Assembly (NCBI GenBank): GCA_945641355.1
Contig: CALZEQ010000029.1
Span: forward strand, 1 to 40,502
Reading direction: 5' to 3'
DNA length: 40,502 nt
Source of the DNA: an uncultured Mediterranea sp.
GTDB lineage: Bacteria > Bacteroidota > Bacteroidia > Bacteroidales > Bacteroidaceae
Under the pieces are notes generated by a model that had not been told where the DNA came from, made no database searches, and was given only the letters and a program-made list of their open reading frames with translations. A program made the position numbers and the translations under genes. Below are positions 25,771-33,592 of this stretch, in pieces (the stretch's first letter is position 1; each line of letters begins with the position of its first letter).

Positions 25771-26610
25771 ATGTATATTTCCATGACAGAGCATAGAAAC
25801 CCTGAAGAAGAGCTACGCTGGTGCCTCTTCTATAACGACCAGCTGCTGATAGTGAAAGGAGAGGGAGAGGCATATCGGCTTCCCACCGAAACAGAGACAA
25901 TCCACTTCATCCCCGCATCCGCCGGACAACCCGTACACACCGTCACCCTGCCGGACGGCAGACAGGTGAAGGCATGTGCCTTGGCAGAACCGGTGCCCGC
26001 AACGGAGCGGTATCTGATGACGGGACTGCGTGCCTCGTACGAATACCTTCCGCTGGCTGACTACCTGGCTGCCGGCAAGGCAGCGCAGATATTGTACTGG
26101 GACACACACAGCCGCTACTGTCCCGTCTGCGGCAGTCGTACCGAACAGCAGACCGACATCATGAAGAAGTGCCCCCGATGCGGTCACGAGCTCTATCCCC
26201 CCATAGCCACTGCCATCATCGTGCTGGTACGCAAGGGCGACGAAATCCTGCTGGTACATGCCCGCAACTTCCGCGGAACCTTCCACGGACTGGTAGCCGG
26301 ATTCCTGGAGGCGGGCGAGACGCTGGAGCAGTGCGTAGAGCGGGAGGTGATGGAGGAGACAGGACTACGCATCAAGAACATCCACTACTTCCAAAGCCAA
26401 CCCTGGCCCTATCCCAGCGGCCTGATGGTAGGCTTCACGGCCGACTACGAGAGCGGAACCATCAAGCTGCAGGACGAAGAGCTGACGGCCGGTGCCTTCT
26501 ATCGGCGCGACAATCTGCCGGAGATTCCCCGCAAACTCAGCATTGCCCGCAAGCTGATAGATGCCTGGCTGGAGAACCGGCTTGACTGTGAACCGGAGCA
26601 ACATCCATAA
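25771..26610 (+). CDS. nudC: NADH pyrophosphatase NudC (NAD+ diphosphatase / NAD-RNA decapping)
   Basis: 279 residues (275 if translation starts at ATG 25783, which leaves a more normal leader). An N-terminal NudC-specific domain is followed by a zinc ribbon (Cys117, Cys120, Cys134, Cys137), then the Nudix domain with an intact box from Gly177 to Leu199 (Glu183, Arg191, Glu192, Glu195, Glu196). The NADH pyrophosphatase signature SQPWPYPSGLM lies at 209-219. NudC splits NAD(H) into NMN(H) and AMP, and removes NAD caps from RNA. The channel-Nudix fusion gene begins 22 bp downstream, so two Nudix activities that would act on NAD-related dinucleotides are probably made from one transcript. Confidence 0.96.
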   Translation: MYISMTEHRNPEEELRWCLFYNDQLLIVKGEGEAYRLPTETETIHFIPASAGQPVHTVTLPDGRQVKACALAEPVPATERYLMTGLRASYEYLPLADYLAAGKAAQILYWDTHSRYCPVCGSRTEQQTDIMKKCPRCGHELYPPIATAIIVLVRKGDEILLVHARNFRGTFHGLVAGFLEAGETLEQCVEREVMEETGLRIKNIHYFQSQPWPYPSGLMVGFTADYESGTIKLQDEELTAGAFYRRDNLPEIPRKLSIARKLIDAWLENRLDCEPEQHP

Positions 26611-26632
26611 ACCACCATAACAAAAACGCCCC

Positions 26633-28021
26633 ATGAACCCTTTCAAGAAACTAACCGAAGGCTGGAAACGCCTGATGCATGACGAGGCCTTGAAGAAGAA
26701 AATCTACATCATCATCTTCGAGAGCGACACCCCACTGGGCAAGCTGTTCGATGTAGCCCTGATGCTCTTCATCGTGCTCAGCATTCTGGTAGTGGTAGCC
26801 GAGAGCATACAGAGCTGGACCGACACCATGGGTCCCTATCTGCGCGGTCTGGAATACCTCTTCACCTTCTTCTTCACAGCCGAGTATCTGCTGCGCATTT
26901 ACTGTTCGCCCGAGCCCCGGCGGTACGTCCTGAGCTTCTTTGGCATCATCGACCTGCTGGCCACGCTGCCCTTCTACATTACCTGGCTGTTCGGACCGGC
27001 CCGCTACCTGCTGATAGTACGTACCTTCCGGCTCATCCGGGTGTTCCGTGTATTCAAGCTATTCAATTTCCTCAACGAAGGCAACCTGCTGCTCTCCTCG
27101 CTCTACATCAGCAGCCGCAAGATAGCCGTATTCTTCCTCTTCGTGCTGACGCTGGTCATCTCCATCGGCACACTGATGTACATGATTGAGGGGCAACGCC
27201 CCGGTACGGCCTTCAACAACATACCCAACAGCATCTACTGGGCCATCGTCACCCTGACCACCGTAGGCTACGGCGACATCACGCCGGAGACACCCTTCGG
27301 CCGCTTTCTATCGGCCATCGTCATGCTGATGGGCTACACCATCATTGCCGTACCCACCGGCATCGTGTCGGCATCCATGATACAGAGCAGCCGACGGAAG
27401 GAATCTGCCGACCAGCCGCAACCAGCAGATAGCGGCACCCCGCAACCCGAACAGACCGACCATCCTGCTCCCTCGCTGCACGACCGCGCCTGGACGGTAC
27501 TGGAGAGCGAATACCTCATCCGGCGGCCTTGGCTCACCGCCCGCCGCGACAAGGTACAGCTGCCCACAGGAGCCGTCATACCGGAATACTATGTACTGGA
27601 ATATCCTGACTGGGTGAATGTCATCGCTATCACCACCGACGGACGTTTCGTGATGGTACGTCAATACAGACATGGACTGGGCGAAACACGCTACGAGCTG
27701 TGTGCCGGAGTCTGCGAGGCGGGTGAAGCGCCGTTGCTCTCCGCCCAACGCGAACTCTACGAGGAGACAGGCTACGGAGGCGGCAACTGGCAACCGTGGA
27801 TGACTCTGTCGGCCAACGCCAGCACCATGAACAACCACACGCACTGCTTCCTGGCCACCGGCGTGAGCCCCATATCCACCCAGCACCTGGAGGAGAGCGA
27901 AGACCTGACGGTACACCTGCTCACAGCCGACGAGGTGAAGTGCCTGCTCGATACGGACGAGGTACGTCAGTCACTCATGGCCGCACCACTGTGGAAGTAC
28001 TTTGCCGACCGACCGTACTAA
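26633..28021 (+). CDS. Voltage-sensor-type K+ channel fused to a C-terminal Nudix (ADP-ribose pyrophosphatase-like) domain
   Basis: 462 residues in one open frame. Residues 1-255 are a six-helix cation channel: helices S1-S3 (about 37-120), an S4 with positive charges at every third position (Arg130, Arg133, Arg136, Arg139, Lys142), S5 (about 163-185), a pore loop with filter TVGYGD (210-215), and S6 (about 226-250). A Pro/Gln/Asp-rich linker (about 251-283) leads to a Nudix domain (about 290-450). Its box is complete: Gly359, Glu365, Arg373, Glu374, Glu377, Glu378, Gly380. VRQYRHG (342-348) and the box context resemble ADP-ribose pyrophosphatases. The channel would sit in the inner membrane with the Nudix domain in the cytoplasm. 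Animal TRPM2 has the same channel-Nudix order; this protein is of Kv rather than TRP type. It may hydrolyse ADP-ribose-like ligands, be gated by them, or both. It follows nudC by 22 bp and overlaps the convergent lipA by 4 bp. Confidence 0.92.
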   Translation: MNPFKKLTEGWKRLMHDEALKKKIYIIIFESDTPLGKLFDVALMLFIVLSILVVVAESIQSWTDTMGPYLRGLEYLFTFFFTAEYLLRIYCSPEPRRYVLSFFGIIDLLATLPFYITWLFGPARYLLIVRTFRLIRVFRVFKLFNFLNEGNLLLSSLYISSRKIAVFFLFVLTLVISIGTLMYMIEGQRPGTAFNNIPNSIYWAIVTLTTVGYGDITPETPFGRFLSAIVMLMGYTIIAVPTGIVSASMIQSSRRKESADQPQPADSGTPQPEQTDHPAPSLHDRAWTVLESEYLIRRPWLTARRDKVQLPTGAVIPEYYVLEYPDWVNVIAITTDGRFVMVRQYRHGLGETRYELCAGVCEAGEAPLLSAQRELYEETGYGGGNWQPWMTLSANASTMNNHTHCFLATGVSPISTQHLEESEDLTVHLLTADEVKCLLDTDEVRQSLMAAPLWKYFADRPY

Positions 28022-28896
28022 TTGGAAGAGGAAGGGCGGCGGACCAGCTTGTCGGCATGATACGAAGAGCGCACCAAGGGGGCACTCTCTACCTGCTGAA
28101 AACCTTTCTGCAAGCCTATCTCCTTGTAGCAGGCAAACTGCTGGGGCGTGATATAGGCCTGCACCGGATAGTGTCTGTGACTGGGCTGCAGATACTGGCC
28201 GATGGTCAGGATGTGACAGCCCGCCGCACGTACGTCGTCCATCAACTCTTCCACTTCCTCCGGTGTTTCACCCAGTCCCACCATGATGCCCGTCTTGGTG
28301 GTGATGCCGCTTCGGGCTATCTGGCGCAGTACGCTGAGGCTTGTATCGTAGCGGGCGGCGCTGCGCACCAGCGGTGTGATGCGACGCACCGTCTCCATGT
28401 TGTGTGCCATGATGTCAGGCCGCGCCTCAATGACCTGTGCCACCAGCTCTTCACGTCCCTGGAAGTCGGGTGTCAGCACTTCGATGGTCGTCTCCGGATT
28501 CAGCCGACGTATCTCACGGATGGTACGTGCCCAGTGCGCCGCACCCAGGTCGGGCAGATCGTCACGGTCTACCGAGGTGATGACGGCGTGCGACAACTTC
28601 ATCAAGGCCACCGACTCGGCCACATGCAACGGCTCGTCGGCATCAAGCGGTAATGGCTTTCCGCTCTGCGTGTTGCAGAACTTGCAACAGCGGGTACACA
28701 CATTGCCCCCAATCATCAGGGTGGCGGTTCCCCTACTCCAACATTCACCCATATTGGGGCAACGGCCGCTGCTGCATATCGTGTGCAGGCAGTGCGACTC
28801 TACAATGCGTTTGGTCTCGGTATATCGTTCGTTGGCTCCGATGCTGATTTTGAGCCATTCGGGTTTACGTACTCTCATAGTAGATTCTTTAGACAT
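28018..28896 (-). CDS. lipA: Lipoyl synthase
   Basis: 292 residues. Both iron-sulfur cluster motifs are present: the auxiliary cluster C-x4-C-x5-C (CSSGRCPNMGEC) and the radical-SAM C-x3-C-x2-C (CTRCCKFC). The conserved near-C-terminal RSSYHAD supplies the serine ligand of the auxiliary cluster. LipA inserts two sulfurs into protein-bound octanoyl groups to make lipoyl cofactors for the 2-oxoacid dehydrogenases and the glycine cleavage system. The start overlaps the stop of the upstream dipeptidyl peptidase gene (TAATG), suggesting translational coupling. The end overlaps the convergent channel-Nudix gene by 4 bp. Confidence 0.97.
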   Translation of the reverse strand: MSKESTMRVRKPEWLKISIGANERYTETKRIVESHCLHTICSSGRCPNMGECWSRGTATLMIGGNVCTRCCKFCNTQSGKPLPLDADEPLHVAESVALMKLSHAVITSVDRDDLPDLGAAHWARTIREIRRLNPETTIEVLTPDFQGREELVAQVIEARPDIMAHNMETVRRITPLVRSAARYDTSLSVLRQIARSGITTKTGIMVGLGETPEEVEELMDDVRAAGCHILTIGQYLQPSHRHYPVQAYITPQQFACYKEIGLQKGFQQVESAPLVRSSYHADKLVRRPSSSN

Positions 28897-31106
28897 TACA
28901 AGTTGTTCTTGAAGAAGTTGGTCAGACGTGTGTAGAGGTGCAGGCGCGTGTTACCTCCATAGATGCTGTGGTTCCGGTTGGTATACACCTGCATATCAAA
29001 CTGCTTGCCCAGCTGAACCAGCTGTTCGGCATACTCGGCACAGTTCTGGAAGTGGACGTTGTCATCGGCCATACCGTGTACCAGCAGCAGCTGTCCGTGC
29101 AGTTTGTCAGCCCGTGCAATGGCCGACGTAGCCCGATAGCCTTCGGCATTCTCCTTGGGTGTGCGCATAAAACGCTCGCCATATACGGTATCGTAGTAGT
29201 TCCAGTCGGTCACAGCCGCCACGGCCACACCCGCCTTAAACACCGGTCGTCCCTCGCTCATGCTCATCAGGGTCATATAGCCTCCGAAGCTCCATCCCCA
29301 GATGCCGATACGGTTCTTGTCGATATAGGGCAATCCGCCCAGATAGATGGCAGTTTCCACCTGGTCCTTAGCTTCCTTGATACCCAGATTCAGATAGGTA
29401 CACTTGGCAAAGTCAGCTCCCCGACCGCCCGTTCCGCGTCCGTCCACACACACCACCACGTATCCCTGCGAAGCCATATAGGTCTCCCAGCTGATGCTGA
29501 AGTTATCCAGTACCTGCTGCGAGGCAGGGCCGCTATACTGATACATCAGGGCAGGGTATCGCTTGCTTGCCGAGAAGTCGGCCGGCTTCATCATCCAACC
29601 GTTCAGCCGCACGCCCTCCGATGTCTCAAAGCTGAAGAACTCCTTCTGCGGCAGGGCATATTCAGCCAGCCGCTGCCTCAAGGCCGCATTGTCCTCCAGC
29701 ACCACCAGCACCTTGCCCGTATTGTCGTTCAGGGTAATCTGCGTGGGTATGCTCAGGCTGGAGTATCGGTTCATATAGTACTTCATGTTGGCACTGAACT
29801 GTGCAGAGTTGGTACCGCTCTGTGCAGAGAGCTTGCTCTTCTTCCCCTTACGGTCTACCTTATAGATGGCCGTGCGCATAGGGCTCTCCTCGTTGCTGCT
29901 GAAGTAGAAGGTGCCCTCTGCAGCATCGTAACCCAAAAAACTCTTCACCTCGTAGTTGCCGGAGGTGACCTGCTTCACCAGGTTGCCGTTCATGCTGTAC
30001 CAGTAGAGGTGGTTGTAACCGCTCTTCTCGCTGACGAAACTGAAATTATCAGGATAGAACACGATGTTGTCCAGCACATCTTCGTGGATATAGGTATCGC
30101 TCTCGTCACGCAACGCCAGTTTGGCCACCGTACTGCGCGGGTCGGCGAAATAGAGTTCCAGCCGATCCTGATGCCGGTTCATCGTCACCACAGCCAGTTT
30201 GTTGGGATCCTTGGTAAAGCGGATGCGGGGGATGTAGCCGTCTTCGTCGAGCGGCACTTGGATGCGGCGTGTCACACGCGACTTGATGTCGAACGTATGG
30301 ACAGAGACCTTTGAGTTGGGTTCGCCTGTCTTCGGATATTTATAGGTATATTCACCGGGATATTTCTCCAAGGCGTTGTAATGCGGAGCCTGTCCGGCAA
30401 ACAGCGGGAAGGTGTAAGAGGGCACCTCTTTCTCGTCCCAGCGGATGAAGGCCAGCATCTTGCTGTCGGCACTGAACTCCAACGCACGGTCGAAAGCGAA
30501 CTCCTCCTCATAGACCCAGTCGGGGATGCCGTTCAGCACCTCGTTGCGTTTTCCGTCCTCCGTCACCTGACTCTCGCTGTTGCCGTAGAGCAGTTTGACC
30601 AGGTAGATGTTGTTGTCGCGCACAAAGGCCACCATGTTTCCGTCGGGCGAGAAGACGGGTACCTGCTGCGGTCCGCCATCGGAGAGTTTCTCCACCACAT
30701 TGTTTATCTTGCCTTCCAGGTTGCGCTTCAGGCTGTAGATGTAGTGTACAGCCGTGTACGAGTGCCGGTAGATGGGAGCGGTTTGGGTAGCGATGAGCAC
30801 CTTGCTGCCGTCGGGCGAAAAGCTGTAGCTGTCGAACGTCTTGAAGGGGCATTCGCGTGCCGTAGCGGCATCGAACAGCACCTCCACCGCCTTTCCTGTC
30901 CGGAATGAATACTTGATGATTTGGGTCCGCTCGGCGTTCATCTGCGAGTAGTGTTCGCCGTCCTCGGGAATAGGAATCACGCCATAGATGTTTTTCGGAT
31001 AGAACTTGCCGCCTACCACCTCTTTCAGGTCAAGCGGCTTGCCGCCCTGTGCTGCTCCGGTCAGTGCCAACAGACAGAGCAGAATGAGAAGATTGATTTG
31101 TTTCAT
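28896..31106 (-). CDS. Dipeptidyl peptidase IV (S9B family serine peptidase)
   Basis: 736 residues. Signal peptide (about 1-20), an eight-bladed beta-propeller with the N-terminus-binding glutamates in DWVYEEEFAF, then an alpha/beta-hydrolase domain. The catalytic triad is visible as the serine in GWSFGGY, the aspartate in GMADDNVHFQN and the histidine in NHSIYGG. It removes X-Pro or X-Ala dipeptides from oligopeptides in the periplasm or at the outer membrane. Gut Bacteroides carry DPP4 enzymes of this kind. It has its own TAnnTTTG box and probably forms a unit with lipA. Confidence 0.95.
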   Translation of the reverse strand: MKQINLLILLCLLALTGAAQGGKPLDLKEVVGGKFYPKNIYGVIPIPEDGEHYSQMNAERTQIIKYSFRTGKAVEVLFDAATARECPFKTFDSYSFSPDGSKVLIATQTAPIYRHSYTAVHYIYSLKRNLEGKINNVVEKLSDGGPQQVPVFSPDGNMVAFVRDNNIYLVKLLYGNSESQVTEDGKRNEVLNGIPDWVYEEEFAFDRALEFSADSKMLAFIRWDEKEVPSYTFPLFAGQAPHYNALEKYPGEYTYKYPKTGEPNSKVSVHTFDIKSRVTRRIQVPLDEDGYIPRIRFTKDPNKLAVVTMNRHQDRLELYFADPRSTVAKLALRDESDTYIHEDVLDNIVFYPDNFSFVSEKSGYNHLYWYSMNGNLVKQVTSGNYEVKSFLGYDAAEGTFYFSSNEESPMRTAIYKVDRKGKKSKLSAQSGTNSAQFSANMKYYMNRYSSLSIPTQITLNDNTGKVLVVLEDNAALRQRLAEYALPQKEFFSFETSEGVRLNGWMMKPADFSASKRYPALMYQYSGPASQQVLDNFSISWETYMASQGYVVVCVDGRGTGGRGADFAKCTYLNLGIKEAKDQVETAIYLGGLPYIDKNRIGIWGWSFGGYMTLMSMSEGRPVFKAGVAVAAVTDWNYYDTVYGERFMRTPKENAEGYRATSAIARADKLHGQLLLVHGMADDNVHFQNCAEYAEQLVQLGKQFDMQVYTNRNHSIYGGNTRLHLYTRLTNFFKNNL

Positions 31107-31140
31107 GAATATGTTTTCGGTTAATCATTGATTCATGAGG

Positions 31141-31148
31141 CAAATGTA
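31141..31148 (-). promoter_or_regulatory. -7 box for dipeptidyl peptidase IV / lipA unit
   Basis: TACATTTG on the minus strand is a full TAnnTTTG match, 34 bp before the ATG at 31104-31106. Confidence 0.6.
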
Positions 31149-31164
31149 GGAATAAAGTTCGATA

Positions 31165-31187
31165 TTCCCCGCATGGGTTGCGGGGAA
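31165..31187 (-). terminator. GC-rich hairpin between phosphate transporter and dipeptidyl peptidase genes
   Basis: A perfect 9-bp stem (31165-31173 with 31179-31187, TTCCCCGCA/TGCGGGGAA) and a 5-nt loop lie 28 bp past the transporter stop. The U tract is poor, so this is either a weak terminator or an operator upstream of the dipeptidyl peptidase promoter. Confidence 0.4.
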
Positions 31188-31215
31188 ATCACCAAAAAAC
31201 ATGTCTGCAACGGGG

Positions 31216-33504
31216 TTAGCTGCCTGTATACGATGACCGGACTGCAAAATCCGCTCCTTCGTTGTCCGTGGCCTGGAACTTGCGGCTGACCTTCATCAGG
31301 TTGATGGTGTAGGTCACGATGTCCTGCGCTTCCTGAATCATGGTAAGATAGACCATGCTGACCTTGATGCTACCCCTCTGGCTCTGGATGCGGCCCAGCT
31401 CTTCCCGTTTCAGGTGAGAGAGCTGTCCGTTCAGGTCATTGGCCTTGCGCACCTCGTTCTCCAGTCCGTCAAAATCGTTGTTCTCCATGCGGTGACGGCA
31501 TACCTGCAGCAGACCGGTGATGTCCTCGGTCACGTCGCCAAACTCACCCTTCTGAATGGCATCCAGCGGTTTGAAGTTGTTGTCTATATGCTCCAGACAG
31601 GGCTCGCAGAGACGGCCGATGCTGAACACCAGTTCGCTGGCGAAATCATTACCCTGATAGTAGTAGAGTCCCTTCTCCAGTACGGTATGGTTGTCCAGGC
31701 GGCACATGGCCAGCGTGCCGGTACGTTTCATCTGCTTTATCAGCTGCTTCTCAAACTTCACGGCTCCCATGGAGCGGCGCAAGCCACGCAGGTTCTCGTG
31801 CAGGAAGGCGGTGACGGTACGCTCGAAGTTCTCCTCAGTAAACTCCAGTATCTTGGTCAGCTCCTCGCGTGTATGCCGACGCATCAGCTCCAGCATCTCG
31901 CGGTTGTCGTTGCTCTTCATCAGCTGCTTCAGGGTGACATTGCCCTTCTCCTTCTCTTTCCGCTTCTTGTACATCACCTGGCTGCGCACCAGCGAGAAGA
32001 TGGCAGCCGCTATCAGCAGGACAATGGCAATGCTGCCACCGAAGTACACGACCATTACGACCAGGAAGCAGATGGTGAAGGCGGCACCGGCGGTAATGAA
32101 CCAGCCACCGATGACACTGAGCACACCCGTGATGCGGAACACAGCCGAGTCGCGTCCCCAGGCGCGGTCGGCCAGCGAAGTACCCATCGCTACCATGAAG
32201 GTGACATAGGTCGTAGAGAGGGGCAACTTCAGCGAGGTACCCAAGGCAATGAGCAGACTGGCCAGCACCAGATTGATGGAGGCACGCACCATGTCGAAGG
32301 CAGCGCCGTCGGCAATGATGGCTTCGTCCTTGCGGAAGCGGGTCTCTATCCACTGCTTGGCACCCTCGGGCATCGTCTTGCTCAGTCCGCTGCCCAGCGC
32401 CATGCTGAAGCGCACCAGCGTACGGGCTATCGGTGTGCTGCCGAAGCTCTCCTCTCCTTCGTCCTGACGGGCCAGGTCTACAGAGGTCTTGATGACGTTA
32501 TGGGCCTTCTTGGAGGTGCAGAGCGAATACACCATGATGGCTCCGGCGCCTATCAGGAAATACCAAGGTGTCTTGGCCGACCCCTGCAAGGAGGTCATCA
32601 GGAAGCTGTCGGGGCCGCTGGACGTACCGTTCTGTACATAGTCCATGAACGATGAGTAGCCGGCCAGCGGTACGCCGATGAAATTGACCAGGTCGTTACC
32701 GGCAAAAGCCAGCGCCAAGGCGAAGGTACCCAGCAGCACCACCACGCGGAAGATGTTGACCCGGCACCAGTGGAGTATCTGCATGATGACTGTACACGTC
32801 ACAAAGATGATGCCTAGCAGCGACAGGGTGTTCTCGTGCAGCCACTGTTTGTTCTCGGGTGTCATGAAGGAGCTGTCCTTCAGTCCCTTAAAAAGCAGGA
32901 AGTAGAAGATGCTGGTAGCCGCAATGCCGCCAAACAGCGCGATGCTGTACTTGATGTGTCGCTTGTAGTTGAAGGTAAAGACGATGCGTGCCAGCCACTG
33001 CACCAGCATACCGAAGAAGAAGGCGATGGCCACCGAGACAAAGATAGCCATGATGACCGACAGGGCCTTGTCGGTATTGATGAGGTCGCCCAGCCCCAGC
33101 GCATCGCTGCCCTGCACCTTGATGAGGGAGAGGGCAAACGTACCGCCCAGCAGCTCGAACACCATTGACACGGTAGTAGAGGTAGGCATACCCATGGTAT
33201 TGAATACATCCAGCAGCACCACGTCCGTCAGCATCACGGCTAACAGGATGCTCATGATTTCAGCAAAATAGAAGTGCTCGGGCTGGTAAATGCCGTGTCG
33301 GGCGATATCCATCATGCCGTTGGATAGGGAAGCACCGATAAACACGCCGACACCGGCAATGAACAGGATGGTCTTGAACGAGGCTGCCTTGGCACCGACA
33401 GCCGATTGCAGGAAGTTGACCGCATCGTTGCTGACGCCCACCACCAGGTCGAAGATGGCGAGTACGAACAGGAAGATGACGATACAAAGATAGATTGTTT
33501 CCAT
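31216..33504 (-). CDS. Inorganic phosphate transporter (PiT family) with C-terminal PhoU-like region
   Basis: 762 residues from ATG 33502-33504. The frame is open 22 codons further, but the METIYLCIVIFLF start places the first membrane helix correctly. The N-terminal two thirds is a PiT permease with the repeated family signatures GVSNDAVNFLQSAVG (first repeat) and AFAGNDLVNFIGVPLAG (second repeat), and about twelve membrane segments. A membrane-proximal basic stretch leads to ~200 charged helical residues resembling PhoU/PF01865-type domains. It would import phosphate by cation symport, with the soluble tail probably regulatory. Many PiT proteins have PhoU-like partners as separate genes; here the two are joined. 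Confidence 0.9.
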   Translation of the reverse strand: METIYLCIVIFLFVLAIFDLVVGVSNDAVNFLQSAVGAKAASFKTILFIAGVGVFIGASLSNGMMDIARHGIYQPEHFYFAEIMSILLAVMLTDVVLLDVFNTMGMPTSTTVSMVFELLGGTFALSLIKVQGSDALGLGDLINTDKALSVIMAIFVSVAIAFFFGMLVQWLARIVFTFNYKRHIKYSIALFGGIAATSIFYFLLFKGLKDSSFMTPENKQWLHENTLSLLGIIFVTCTVIMQILHWCRVNIFRVVVLLGTFALALAFAGNDLVNFIGVPLAGYSSFMDYVQNGTSSGPDSFLMTSLQGSAKTPWYFLIGAGAIMVYSLCTSKKAHNVIKTSVDLARQDEGEESFGSTPIARTLVRFSMALGSGLSKTMPEGAKQWIETRFRKDEAIIADGAAFDMVRASINLVLASLLIALGTSLKLPLSTTYVTFMVAMGTSLADRAWGRDSAVFRITGVLSVIGGWFITAGAAFTICFLVVMVVYFGGSIAIVLLIAAAIFSLVRSQVMYKKRKEKEKGNVTLKQLMKSNDNREMLELMRRHTREELTKILEFTEENFERTVTAFLHENLRGLRRSMGAVKFEKQLIKQMKRTGTLAMCRLDNHTVLEKGLYYYQGNDFASELVFSIGRLCEPCLEHIDNNFKPLDAIQKGEFGDVTEDITGLLQVCRHRMENNDFDGLENEVRKANDLNGQLSHLKREELGRIQSQRGSIKVSMVYLTMIQEAQDIVTYTINLMKVSRKFQATDNEGADFAVRSSYTGS

Positions 33505-33592
33505 ATACTGAATATGTATTGTTGTTTCTGCCTGCAAAGTAACGTTTTTAGTGTTGCAGGGGCGTGTCATACATATTACAGATATGTTACAT

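Noticed and set aside
26633..28021. Two adjacent genes (channel, then Nudix) artificially joined
   Set aside because: The linker (about codons 251-290) has no stop, no shift in frame and no promoter-like box, and the downstream Nudix domain has no separate start with a leader. A true fusion is the simplest reading, although raw reads should confirm it.
28938..30314. 458-codon frame opposite dipeptidyl peptidase IV
   Set aside because: Shadow frame. The minus-strand gene has an intact catalytic triad and signal peptide.
31414..32655. 413-codon frame opposite the phosphate transporter
   Set aside because: Antisense shadow with Gln/His/Gly-rich composition and no domain.
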